DNA of 64,000 nt. Origin: Achromobacter sp. UMC46. GTDB taxonomy: Bacteria; Pseudomonadota; Gammaproteobacteria; Burkholderiales; Burkholderiaceae_B. The stretch is from NCBI RefSeq assembly GCF_014170335.1, contig NZ_LZZS01000005.1, positions 248,001 through 312,000 on the forward strand, read 5' to 3'. Below are positions 1-7,498 of the stretch, in pieces (position 1 is the first letter of the stretch; every line of letters begins with the position of its first letter). The notes below the pieces were generated by a model, which saw only the letters and a list, made by a program, of their open reading frames with translations, made no database searches and had not been told where the DNA came from. The position numbers and the translations under genes are program-made.

Positions 1-7
1 CCCAATT

Positions 8-352
8 TCACACATTGCGGCCATCGTACGGGATGCGCGTCAACGCATTGATGTCCACGTTTTCCAGGCATCGCGCATTGACCGCCGCCGTCTCTTCGCC
101 CTTGGGGCTGGCGCCAAAGCCAAACGGCGCGCAACCGCAGTTGGCGCAGAAATGGTGCGCAATCACATGCTTGTTGAACTTGTATGTCGACAGGCTCTGG
201 GTGGGCGATGTGATGCGCAACTGCGCGCGCGGCACGAACCACAACAGATAGCCTTTGCGGCTACAGTGGGAACAGTTGCACTCCAGAACCTGCGATACGT
301 CGCCATCGACTTCGAATCTTATCTGTCCGCAGTGGCAGCTACCTTGTTGCAT
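8..352 (-). CDS. GFA/CENP-V-fold zinc-binding protein
   Basis: This 114-residue protein belongs to the GFA (glutathione-dependent formaldehyde-activating enzyme-like) family of small zinc-binding beta proteins. The sequence opens with the family CxC motif (Cys6, Cys8), continues with CNCSHC (Cys25, Cys27, Cys30) and has a late CANCGC cluster (Cys69, Cys72, Cys74), which together form the expected structural and labile zinc sites. The gene is complete, with its stop only a few bases from the window edge. Known members include formaldehyde-glutathione adduct enzymes, but most are uncharacterised, so the substrate cannot be given. It is divergent from the VOC gene that follows. Confidence 0.85.
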   Translation of the reverse strand: MQQGSCHCGQIRFEVDGDVSQVLECNCSHCSRKGYLLWFVPRAQLRITSPTQSLSTYKFNKHVIAHHFCANCGCAPFGFGASPKGEETAAVNARCLENVDINALTRIPYDGRNV

Positions 353-444
353 GGCCGGGCTCCTTTAAGCATCACGGGTCGGGCCTTCCATCATAGATCG
401 GCCACGGCTGCCCCGGCACCTGCCCGCCCGACCAGGAAAACTTC

Positions 445-873
445 ATGCCCCAACTCTCCGCCTACCTCAGCTTCGACGGCAACTGCGCCGACGCCCTGCA
501 TTTCTACGAGCGCGTGCTGGGCGGCCGCATCGAAGCCATGATCCGCTACGCCGATGCCCCGCCCGACGCCGCCATGCCCGCCCTGTCCGCCGACGACGCC
601 GAACGCATCATGTACGCGCGGCTGGCGCTGGACGAGCAGACCCTGATGGGCAGCGACGCCACCGCCGGGCACCCTTATCCCGGCAAGAAGGGCATGGCGC
701 TGTCGCTGGCCTACCCCACGGTGTCGGATGCGCAACGCGTGTTCGAGCAATTGTCCGACGGCGGCACGGTGACCATGCCATTGCAGAAAACATTCTGGGC
801 CGAGGCGTATGGCGCGCTGGTGGACCGGTTCGGAACGCGGTGGATGGTCAGCGGCGGCCGGCTGACGCACTAA
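445..873 (+). CDS. VOC family protein, PhnB-like
   Basis: This 142-residue protein has the paired beta-alpha-beta-beta-beta modules of the vicinal oxygen chelate (glyoxalase/bleomycin resistance) superfamily. It opens with the PhnB-type pattern LSFDGNCADALHFYERVLGG and ends with a segment (FGTRWMV) typical of PhnB-like proteins. PhnB-type members usually lack a full set of metal ligands and their substrates are unknown. It probably acts in the cytoplasm, since there is no signal peptide. It stands alone between a divergent GFA gene and a gene remnant. The family is clear; the function is not. Confidence 0.85.
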   Translation: MPQLSAYLSFDGNCADALHFYERVLGGRIEAMIRYADAPPDAAMPALSADDAERIMYARLALDEQTLMGSDATAGHPYPGKKGMALSLAYPTVSDAQRVFEQLSDGGTVTMPLQKTFWAEAYGALVDRFGTRWMVSGGRLTH

Positions 874-985
874 GGCGCCTTGCAGTAATCTGGCAGCGCC
901 CCTAGCTACCGGACGCGCCCGCCATGACTTTCCTTGCCAGCGCCACGCTGGGCGAACACGCGCACTGGGACGCCCCCACACTGAC

Positions 986-1300
986 GCAGGCGTCATCGTG
1001 TCGGCCGTGGCCAATGAACTCGTCATCCTGCATCCCGACGGCCGCATCGCCACGCCGGCCGCCGCCGCGCTGATCGGCGGTCCGGCGCTCTACCTGCTGG
1101 GCAACGGCATCTACAAGACGGTGGTGTACGCCCGCTTCCCGCTGTCGCACGTGATCGGCCTGGCGCTGCCGGCCGTGTTGGCACCCGTGTCGTTCGTGAC
1201 CGACAATCTGATGGTGGGCGGCCTGACCACGCTGATCAAGATGCTGGTGGCGGTATGGGAAAGCGTGTCCCGACGCCGCGCGGCACAGGCCGCGCACTGA
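986..1300 (+). pseudogene. LtrA (low temperature requirement A) C-terminal remnant
   Basis: This frame resembles only the last roughly 100 residues of LtrA-family multi-pass membrane proteins, which are normally about 350-400 residues. Recognisable pieces are AGVIVSAVANELVILHPDG, then GGPALYLLGN and a final hydrophobic stretch ending AVWESVSRRR. The only in-frame start is a GTG inside the homologous block (998). The DNA just upstream, including an ATG at 924 in another frame, does not continue the family. I read this as a 5'-deleted relic rather than a gene. A short membrane protein made from the GTG cannot be excluded. Confidence 0.6.
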
Positions 1301-1313
1301 ACCTGGCCCGGCG

Positions 1314-2237
1314 TCAGCCCCGACGTTTGCCGAACACCGACTTCGGCGCGCGGCCATGGAACCGCATGAACGCCGCGCTGAAGTTGGCGGGATGCCGGTA
1401 GCCCACGCGATACGCGGCCTGCGCCACCTGGCAGCCGGTCTCCAGCAGTTCCCAAGCGCGGCGCATCCGCAATTCAGTCAGCAGCCGGTGCGGACTGGTG
1501 CCGTAGAGCTTGCGGAACCCCTCCTTCAGCTTGAACTCGTTCAAGCCGGTAGCCAGGCACAAGTACTGCACCGTCAGCTCCCGATCCATCTGTTCCTGCA
1601 TCAAGGCCCGCGCCGCTTCCAACCGATCGATATCGGCCTGGCTGAGCCGGCCCGGCTCGGGCTCGGGCGCCAAGCCGCGCAATTGCCGCGACAACAATGT
1701 CAACGCACGGATATGGGCGTCCAGCGGGTCCGTGCCTGATGCCAATTCAAGGGCCGCTGCGGCCAACTCAGGCGAAGTCCTGCCTTGCGACAGCCGCCGC
1801 AGGCCTCCCGCACCCAGCAGGCTTTCCGCGCGTTCGTCGCCCGCATAGCGGCGCAGCACCGGTTCGCCGACCAGCAGGCGCAATTGCGACACCGTGGCGC
1901 CGCCCGAATAGCGGCGTTCCCCCTGGCTGCGCTGGAATGCCGTGACGGTCGTGTGGCCGCCGCGGAAATCCAGGCTGGCGCCATCCGCGCCCCGATAGGC
2001 CGACACCCCCTGCATCGCCAGCGTGATCACCAGCGTGCGCGCGCCATAGCCGGCGGCGTTCTCTTCGATCAGGTCACACCGCGGGGCGTATTGCGAATGC
2101 ACCAGCGTCAAGCCGTCATCCAGCGCCAGCCTGTCCACGCGGCAATCCCCCAATTCCTGGGGCAAGGCGACACGCCGCCAGCCCGGACGGGGACTCTTGC
2201 CCGGTTGGGCTAACAAGGACGAAACACGCATGACCAT
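1314..2237 (-). CDS. AraC family regulator, PchR-like
   Basis: This 307-residue regulator has a poorly conserved N-terminal sensor region and a C-terminal AraC/XylS double helix-turn-helix (about residues 205-302). The first recognition segment, GLNEFKLKEGFRKLYG, is characteristic of PchR-like regulators that activate siderophore receptor genes when bound to their ferri-siderophore. The frame is open further upstream, but the ATG at 2237 (or 2231) gives the normal start, and the longer version would run into the divergent promoter. It lies head-to-head with the TonB-dependent receptor, which it presumably activates. A candidate Fur box sits between them. Confidence 0.85.
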   Translation of the reverse strand: MVMRVSSLLAQPGKSPRPGWRRVALPQELGDCRVDRLALDDGLTLVHSQYAPRCDLIEENAAGYGARTLVITLAMQGVSAYRGADGASLDFRGGHTTVTAFQRSQGERRYSGGATVSQLRLLVGEPVLRRYAGDERAESLLGAGGLRRLSQGRTSPELAAAALELASGTDPLDAHIRALTLLSRQLRGLAPEPEPGRLSQADIDRLEAARALMQEQMDRELTVQYLCLATGLNEFKLKEGFRKLYGTSPHRLLTELRMRRAWELLETGCQVAQAAYRVGYRHPANFSAAFMRFHGRAPKSVFGKRRG

Positions 2238-2299
2238 GACGGCTTTCCCGCGCCGGCTCCGTTTTACATACGGATGGATCCGGAACGCACACAAATGTG

Positions 2300-2318
2300 A
2301 ATGATAGTTGTTCGCATA
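2300..2318. promoter_or_regulatory. candidate Fur box
   Basis: The sequence AATGATAGTTGTTCGCATA lies between the divergent regulator and the receptor gene, in an otherwise GC-rich setting. It closely follows the style of Bordetella Fur boxes (AATGATAA..TTCGCAT) rather than the perfect E. coli consensus. The position, about 65 bases upstream of the receptor start and the same distance from the regulator start, suits iron repression of both genes. It was judged by eye only. Confidence 0.45.
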
Positions 2319-2383
2319 AAGAAATACCATCTTCGGGACGGCAGCACAAGGATAGCGGCCGCGAAGTCCGCACAGGAATCCCG

Positions 2384-4375
2384 ATGATCCAGCCCCCTTC
2401 TCTTACACCCACCGCCTGGGCCCTGCTCTGCCTGGCCGTCGCGCCCGCCGCCCATGCGCAGCCCGCCGCCGAATTGCCCGCCATCACCGTCACCGCCGAC
2501 AAACAGGAGCGTGCGCTGGAAGACGTGCCCGCCAGCCTGTCCGTATTCGACGGCGGCACGCTTGAAGCGCAGGGCATCCAGAACGTGGAATCCCTGCAGG
2601 GCATCACGCCCGGACTCAGCTTCCAGCCATTCGGCCAGGCGGGCGTGAACTCCCCCGTCATGCGCGGGCTGTCGGCCAACTTCTTCTCGTTCTCGACGTC
2701 GACCCTGCTGGTCGTGGACGGCGTGCCCACGCTCACGGCGCAGGGGTACGACGACCCGCTGCTGGCGATCGACCGGGTGGAAGTGCTGCGCGGCCCGCAG
2801 TCCACGCTGTACGGCCGCAACGCCGAAGCCGGCGTCATCAACATCCACACCCGCCAGCCCGGCAACACTGTGCGCGGCCAGGTGTCGGTCGAAGCCGGCA
2901 GCCGCGACCTGCGCGTGATGCGCTTCGACCTGAGCGGCCCCCTGGTCGAAGACCGGCTGTACGCCAGCGTCGCGGGCGCCTGGCGCAGCCAGCACGGCTT
3001 CATCGACAACACCTATACCGGCCAGCGCGAAGACGACCGCGAGCTGCGCAACGGCAAGGTGGCGCTGCGGTGGACGCCCTCGGCGCGCACCGACGCCACG
3101 CTGCGCTACGCGCAGGCCGACTACCGCGACGGCGCGGCCCTGTGGGGGTCTCCGGACGCGCCGCGCGCCACGGTGGCCTCGGGCACGCCCAGCTGGAACC
3201 GGTCCATCGGCCGCAGCGCGTCGCTGTCCGTGCGCCATGACTTCGATTCAGGCCTGCGCCTGTCGTCCGTGACGGCATGGAACGATTTCCGCGATCGGGT
3301 GCAGCAGGACACCGACTTCCAGCCCGCCGACATCTTGCACATCCAGCGCGACCACCAGTTCAGCAACCTGTCGCAAGAGCTGCGGCTGGAAGGCGATTGG
3401 CACCGCGCGCATTGGCTGGTCGGCCTGTATGCCGACGGCGACAACCACGACCTGCGCAATACGCAGAAAATGCCGCGCGGCTTGACGGAAAGCGTGGTCC
3501 GCCTGCGCGGCGACTCCACCGCCGCCTTCACCCATTGGACCGTGCCGCTGGCAGAACGCTGGACGGTCGAGGCCGGCGCGCGCATCGAACGCGACCGTAT
3601 CCGTTTCAGCCCCGAAGACGACTCGCCACGCCGTGCCGCCTGGACCCGCGCCTCCCCGCGCATCGCGCTGCAATACGCGTTCGCACCGCGCCAGCAGGTG
3701 TACACATCGGTGTCGGACGGGTTCCGCGCAGGCGGCTTCAACGTCTTTTCGCCCGCGGCCAATTACGCCGCCTACCAGCCCGAAACGCTGCGTTCCTACG
3801 AGATCGGCGCCAAGGGCTGGCTGCCCGGCAACCGCCTGCGCTATTCCAGCGCCGTCTACGTGATGACGGTCAAGAACATGCAGGTGCAGCAAATGCCCTT
3901 GCCCGGGCTGGTCTACGTGACCAACGCCGCGTCCGCGCGCTCCATCGGCGCGGAATTCGAACTGGAATATCTGCTGGGCGACGGCTGGTCCATGCAAGCC
4001 GGGCTGGGCCTGAACCGCACGCGGTTCTCGCAGTTCATGGACGGCGCGGCGGACTACAGCGGCAACCAGAACCCGTTCGCGCCGCGCATCAACGGCTACG
4101 TCAGCGCCCGCTACGACGCGCCCGCCGGCTGGTATGCGCAAGCCTCGCTGACCGGCACGGGCCGCGTCTACCTGGACGCCGCCAACCGCTATTCCCGCAA
4201 CGGCTACGGCCTGGTCAACCTGGCCGCCGGCGTCATCGTGCGGCAGGTCGAGATCACCGCATACGTCAACAACGCGGCCAATCGCCGCTACGACGCCGTC
4301 GGCTACCAGAACGGCATCGTCACCGTCTACAGCCCGCCGCGCGAAGCCGGCGTGCGATTCACCTGGCGCATCTGA
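2384..4375 (+). CDS. TonB-dependent siderophore receptor
   Basis: This 663-residue outer membrane receptor imports a ferric siderophore using energy from TonB-ExbB-ExbD. A signal peptide with cleavage after AHA (residue 25) is followed by a TonB-box-like stretch (ITVTA, about residue 34), a plug domain to roughly residue 165 with the conserved VEVLRGPQSTLYGRN segment, and a 22-strand barrel to the C-terminus. The chosen ATG directly precedes the signal peptide; an in-frame ATG 29 codons upstream overlaps the putative Fur box and adds no recognisable sequence. It is the first gene of a three-gene operon with a methyltransferase and an FptX-like permease. The ligand is unknown, but the PchR-like regulator and FptX-like partner point to a phenolate (pyochelin-like) siderophore. 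Confidence 0.9.
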   Translation: MIQPPSLTPTAWALLCLAVAPAAHAQPAAELPAITVTADKQERALEDVPASLSVFDGGTLEAQGIQNVESLQGITPGLSFQPFGQAGVNSPVMRGLSANFFSFSTSTLLVVDGVPTLTAQGYDDPLLAIDRVEVLRGPQSTLYGRNAEAGVINIHTRQPGNTVRGQVSVEAGSRDLRVMRFDLSGPLVEDRLYASVAGAWRSQHGFIDNTYTGQREDDRELRNGKVALRWTPSARTDATLRYAQADYRDGAALWGSPDAPRATVASGTPSWNRSIGRSASLSVRHDFDSGLRLSSVTAWNDFRDRVQQDTDFQPADILHIQRDHQFSNLSQELRLEGDWHRAHWLVGLYADGDNHDLRNTQKMPRGLTESVVRLRGDSTAAFTHWTVPLAERWTVEAGARIERDRIRFSPEDDSPRRAAWTRASPRIALQYAFAPRQQVYTSVSDGFRAGGFNVFSPAANYAAYQPETLRSYEIGAKGWLPGNRLRYSSAVYVMTVKNMQVQQMPLPGLVYVTNAASARSIGAEFELEYLLGDGWSMQAGLGLNRTRFSQFMDGAADYSGNQNPFAPRINGYVSARYDAPAGWYAQASLTGTGRVYLDAANRYSRNGYGLVNLAAGVIVRQVEITAYVNNAANRRYDAVGYQNGIVTVYSPPREAGVRFTWRI

Positions 4376-4391
4376 CAAGGACCCGCCCAAC

Positions 4392-5420
4392 ATGCATACC
4401 GACCTTCCCCACCCCATGCAGCGCTATTGGAACCTGGCCGCCGCCTCCATCCAGGCCGCGGCGCTGGACACCGCGCTGGAACGCGGCGTGCTGGACCAAC
4501 TGGCCCAACCCGCCAGCGCCGCCGACGTCGCCCTGGCCCTGTCCTTGCACCCCGATCAAACGGCGCATCTGCTGGACATGCTCTGGAGCATGGACCTGCT
4601 GCACCGCATCGATGGCGACCCCGTGCGCTACCGGTGCCAAGCGCAGGCGCAGGCATACTTTTGCCAAGGCCAGGCCGCCTATTGTGCGGACGCCTGGCGC
4701 TATCGGCGCCGCTCACTGGCGTACTTCTGCGAACAACTGGACGAGCTGCTGAGCCTGGACGCCCCGGCGCCCGAGCCCTACGTGCAAACCAACGCCAGCG
4801 GCTGGGCCAACGCGGCGCGCGTGCAGATCGGGCAAGAGCAGCGCGCCATCGCCGTGGCGGCGGCGCGCGACGCCATCGCCTGCGTCCCCGGCGCCGCAAA
4901 GGCCCGCCGCATCCTGGATCTGGGCGGCGGCCCCGGCCTGATCGGCATCGCCCTGGTCCAGGCCAGCCCCGACGCGACCGGCGTCGTGTTCGACTGGCCC
5001 GAGACCGCCGCAGTCGCGCAGGACAACATCGCGCAGGCCGGCTTGTCCGGCCGCATGACGGTGATCGGCGGCGACTTGGCCGCGGACCCGATCGGCCACG
5101 GCTATGACCTGATCTGGTGCTCGTCCGTACTGCATTTCCTGCCGGACGCGGCGGACGCGCTCCGCAAGATGCACGATGCGCTGGCGCCCGGCGGACAACT
5201 GGTGATGGCCCATGCCGAGATCCCGGCCGACGCGCGCGCCGCCGCCCGCGTGCTGCCCTACTACCTGCCGATGCTGCTGCTGGGCCGGCGCGTCACGCGC
5301 GCGGGCGAACTGGCCCAACTGCTGCAAGGCGGCGGCTGGCTAGACGTGCGCGGCTTCGACTCCGACCGTTTCCCGATGGCGCCCGTGCGGGTGCTGACGG
5401 CACGCAAGGCCCCCGCATGA
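4392..5420 (+). CDS. SAM-dependent O-methyltransferase-like protein in siderophore operon
   Basis: This 342-residue protein has the two-part layout of plant-type small-molecule O-methyltransferases: an N-terminal winged-helix dimerisation region (about residues 15-85) and a C-terminal Rossmann domain with SAM motif I LDLGGGPGLIG at residues 174-184. A post-motif segment (DLIWCSSVLHFLPD) and a final beta hairpin follow. It starts 16 bases after the receptor stop and overlaps the next gene by ATGA, so the three genes are almost certainly cotranscribed. A methyltransferase is not a usual part of siderophore import. Methylation of an imported phenolate or catecholate, or of a breakdown product, is an inference. 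Confidence 0.85.
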   Translation: MHTDLPHPMQRYWNLAAASIQAAALDTALERGVLDQLAQPASAADVALALSLHPDQTAHLLDMLWSMDLLHRIDGDPVRYRCQAQAQAYFCQGQAAYCADAWRYRRRSLAYFCEQLDELLSLDAPAPEPYVQTNASGWANAARVQIGQEQRAIAVAAARDAIACVPGAAKARRILDLGGGPGLIGIALVQASPDATGVVFDWPETAAVAQDNIAQAGLSGRMTVIGGDLAADPIGHGYDLIWCSSVLHFLPDAADALRKMHDALAPGGQLVMAHAEIPADARAAARVLPYYLPMLLLGRRVTRAGELAQLLQGGGWLDVRGFDSDRFPMAPVRVLTARKAPA

Positions 5421-6625
5421 GCCCGGCCGTCCACAACGCCTTGCGGCAGGCGCTGTTCGGCTGGCTCAACCTGGGGTTGACGGCACCGGGCGTCTACCTG
5501 TGGCTGGGCCTGCCGCTGGTGCTGCGCCAGCACGGCTGGTCCGGCACCGCCATCGGCCTGTTCCAATTGGCCAGCCTGCCCACCGTGTTCAAGTTCCTCT
5601 TCGCGTTGCCCCTGGACCGCCCCGGACAACGGCGCGGCAACTACCGCATCTGGGCCGTTTGCCTGTTGCTGGCCTATGCGGCGGTACTGGCCGCGCTGGG
5701 CTGGCGCGACCTGCTGGACGATAAGCGGATCCTGTTCGCGCTTGCCGCCATCGCGGCGCTGGCCGGCACCTGGGCCGACGTGCCGGTCAACGCGCTGGCG
5801 ATCCGCGTCCTGCCCGCATCCGGCCGCGCATCGGCCGGCGGCATCCGATCGATGGCCCTGTGCCTGGGCGCCATCGCCGGCGGCGGCCTGATGCTGGTCG
5901 CCCAAGCCCGCTGGGGCTGGCAGGCGCCCTTTCTGATCATGGCCGGTGCGCTGGCCCTGGGCGCGGCGCTGACCCTGTTCGTGAACGAACGCCGCGAACC
6001 GGAAGCGCCCGCCACCGACAGCGCTCGGCCGGATCGCGCATCCATCCTGGCCTATTTCCGCATGGACAGCACCCGCCGCTGGCTACCCTTGCTGGCGCTG
6101 CTGTTCCCCTTTATCGGATCGGGCTGGTTCTATCTGAAGCCCTTGCTGCTGGATCAAGGGCTGGCCCCCGAACGCGTCGCCTGGCTGGTGGGCGTGGCGG
6201 GCGGCGCCGTCGGCGCGGTGGCCAGCGCATTGTCGGCACGCGCCAGCAAACGCTTGCGCCCCGCTACGACGGTGCCCTGGCATGCGGCGGCCGGCTGCGG
6301 CGCGTTGCTAGCCCTGGCCGCCGCCGTCTGGCTGCACGCGCCGCCGGCCCTGCTGATCGCCTGCGCCATGGCCATCGCCGCCGCGATGGGCGCCACGGCG
6401 GCACTGGCGTTCAGCCTGATGATGTCGCATGCGCGCCCCCGTTTGCAGGCGCTGGACTACGGCATCCAGTCCAGCGTGTTCTCGCTGACGCGGATTTTGG
6501 CGCCGCTGGCTGCGGGGGTGCTGATGGATGCTGCGGGCCAGGCTTGGATGCTGACCGCGCTAGGTATTGCGGCGGCGGGGGTGTGGGTGTTGGCGTTGCA
6601 TACGGCGCGGAGGTTGCGCTTGTAG
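5417..6625 (+). CDS. MFS transporter, RhtX/FptX-like siderophore permease
   Basis: This 402-residue inner membrane protein has about 12 hydrophobic helices and an N-terminus (GWLNLGLTAPGVYLWLGLPL, then LFQLASLPTVFKFLFALPLD) resembling the RhtX/FptX group, single-subunit permeases that move rhizobactin or ferri-pyochelin across the inner membrane, and the related AmpG family. Its ATG overlaps the methyltransferase stop (ATGA), indicating translational coupling. With the receptor upstream it completes an outer-to-inner membrane uptake route without an ABC transporter. The substrate is inferred from context only. Confidence 0.85.
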   Translation: MSPAVHNALRQALFGWLNLGLTAPGVYLWLGLPLVLRQHGWSGTAIGLFQLASLPTVFKFLFALPLDRPGQRRGNYRIWAVCLLLAYAAVLAALGWRDLLDDKRILFALAAIAALAGTWADVPVNALAIRVLPASGRASAGGIRSMALCLGAIAGGGLMLVAQARWGWQAPFLIMAGALALGAALTLFVNERREPEAPATDSARPDRASILAYFRMDSTRRWLPLLALLFPFIGSGWFYLKPLLLDQGLAPERVAWLVGVAGGAVGAVASALSARASKRLRPATTVPWHAAAGCGALLALAAAVWLHAPPALLIACAMAIAAAMGATAALAFSLMMSHARPRLQALDYGIQSSVFSLTRILAPLAAGVLMDAAGQAWMLTALGIAAAGVWVLALHTARRLRL

Positions 6626-6672
6626 CCCACGGAGTGGGGAGGCACACGGAATCAGAGCAACGAGGCGTCCCT

Positions 6673-6843
6673 CTACGGTGCTTTGCTCTCCTTTTCCTTC
6701 TGCTTCTCCTTTTTTTCTCCATCGTAATGAGACTTGATGGCGAAAAACATGCCCGTGCCCAACACAAGGATCTTGAACGTACCAAAGACTACAGGGACCC
6801 AAAAATTCATCATTTCCTCAAAACGCTGCTTCAGCAGCTTCAT
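6673..6843 (-). CDS. small single-pass membrane protein with charged Lys/Glu tail
   Basis: This 56-codon frame encodes a short amphipathic start (KLLKQRFEEMM), one transmembrane segment (about residues 14-36, rich in Phe, Val, Leu and Gly), and a strongly charged C-terminal tail of alternating Lys, Glu and Gln (about residues 42-54). A purine-rich GAGAAG lies just before the ATG. The orderly hydrophobic-then-charged composition, unlike the shuffled composition of the other frames here, suggests a real small membrane protein, with the tail on the cytoplasmic side if the positive-inside rule holds. I recognise no family. It is convergent with the MFS gene and sits in a locally less GC-rich region. 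Confidence 0.5.
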   Translation of the reverse strand: MKLLKQRFEEMMNFWVPVVFGTFKILVLGTGMFFAIKSHYDGEKKEKQKEKESKAP

Positions 6844-6931
6844 TTACTTCTCGTGGGACAGGCAAAGACAAACGATCAATAGCCTTGAGGGCCGCCGTAG
6901 ACAGAACCCGAAGGCTTTTCCCACTAAAAAA

Positions 6932-6977
6932 TGGTGCCAGACTACAATTTTGGTGGCGAAATTGTAGTCTGACACCA
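6932..6977. repeat. long palindromic element (possible REP/BIME-like or terminator hairpin)
   Basis: Two 19-base arms (TGGTGCCAGACTACAATTT and AAATTGTAGTCTGACACCA) are separated by the 8-base loop TGGTGGCG. Only one position differs, and it would still form a G-U pair. Runs of A before and of T after the arms extend the symmetry with one bulge. No transposase is adjacent. It could be a dispersed palindromic repeat, a tiny non-autonomous element or a bidirectional terminator between the small membrane gene and the hypothetical gene downstream. Confidence 0.7.
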
Positions 6978-7075
6978 ATTTTTCCGCTAACCCAAACTCT
7001 GTTTCGCGTGACATTGTGGCGGCCGATACAGAGCAACGTAAAATCTCAGCCTTCCAGACTCCACTTGCTTCTCTT

Positions 7076-7366
7076 ATGAACCTTGAACGACTGCGTCGCG
7101 AATTTCCCGACTTCGACATCACAACGTTGCCTACCCTGCCCGAAGGCTACTTCGACGCGTCGAGTTACATCGATGCAGCGCCTTCGTTCGAGAACGAGGA
7201 GCGCAGCTTGAAGGTGTATGTCGACTACGCTAGCTATGCCGACCGCGGATCCGGCAGGAGCCAGCGCTTCTGCGTTTCCCGCTATGACGAGGAAGCAGGC
7301 GACTTTGAGGACGTCGCCCTGTCGACTAACGATTGGGCCGAAGTCATCCGCTTCCTGACCGCCTGA
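7076..7366 (+). CDS. hypothetical protein, acidic, 96 residues
   Basis: I do not recognise this protein. It is small and acidic, rich in Asp, Glu and Tyr, and has no signal peptide or membrane segment. The ATG at 7076 begins MNLERLRREFPDFDITTLP; the frame is open upstream to 7016, but that part contains no plausible start context and reads through less GC-rich DNA. No strong ribosome binding site is visible. Its third codon positions are more GC-rich than the surrounding intergenic DNA, which supports real coding. Confidence 0.55.
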   Translation: MNLERLRREFPDFDITTLPTLPEGYFDASSYIDAAPSFENEERSLKVYVDYASYADRGSGRSQRFCVSRYDEEAGDFEDVALSTNDWAEVIRFLTA

Positions 7367-7498
7367 ATTCCATCGCCAGGAGCGATCGTTTTGCGCCCCG
7401 ATCGTCGGATGATCGACCCCGCGACCTCTTGAGCTCCCGTGCTCCTTCGTGACTTCGTGACTTCGACGGCATCCTGCACTCCTACACCACGCGTGCTG

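Noticed and set aside
6932..6977. End of an insertion sequence
   Set aside because: No transposase or second copy of the arms with a gene between them is present, so only a palindromic element is claimed.
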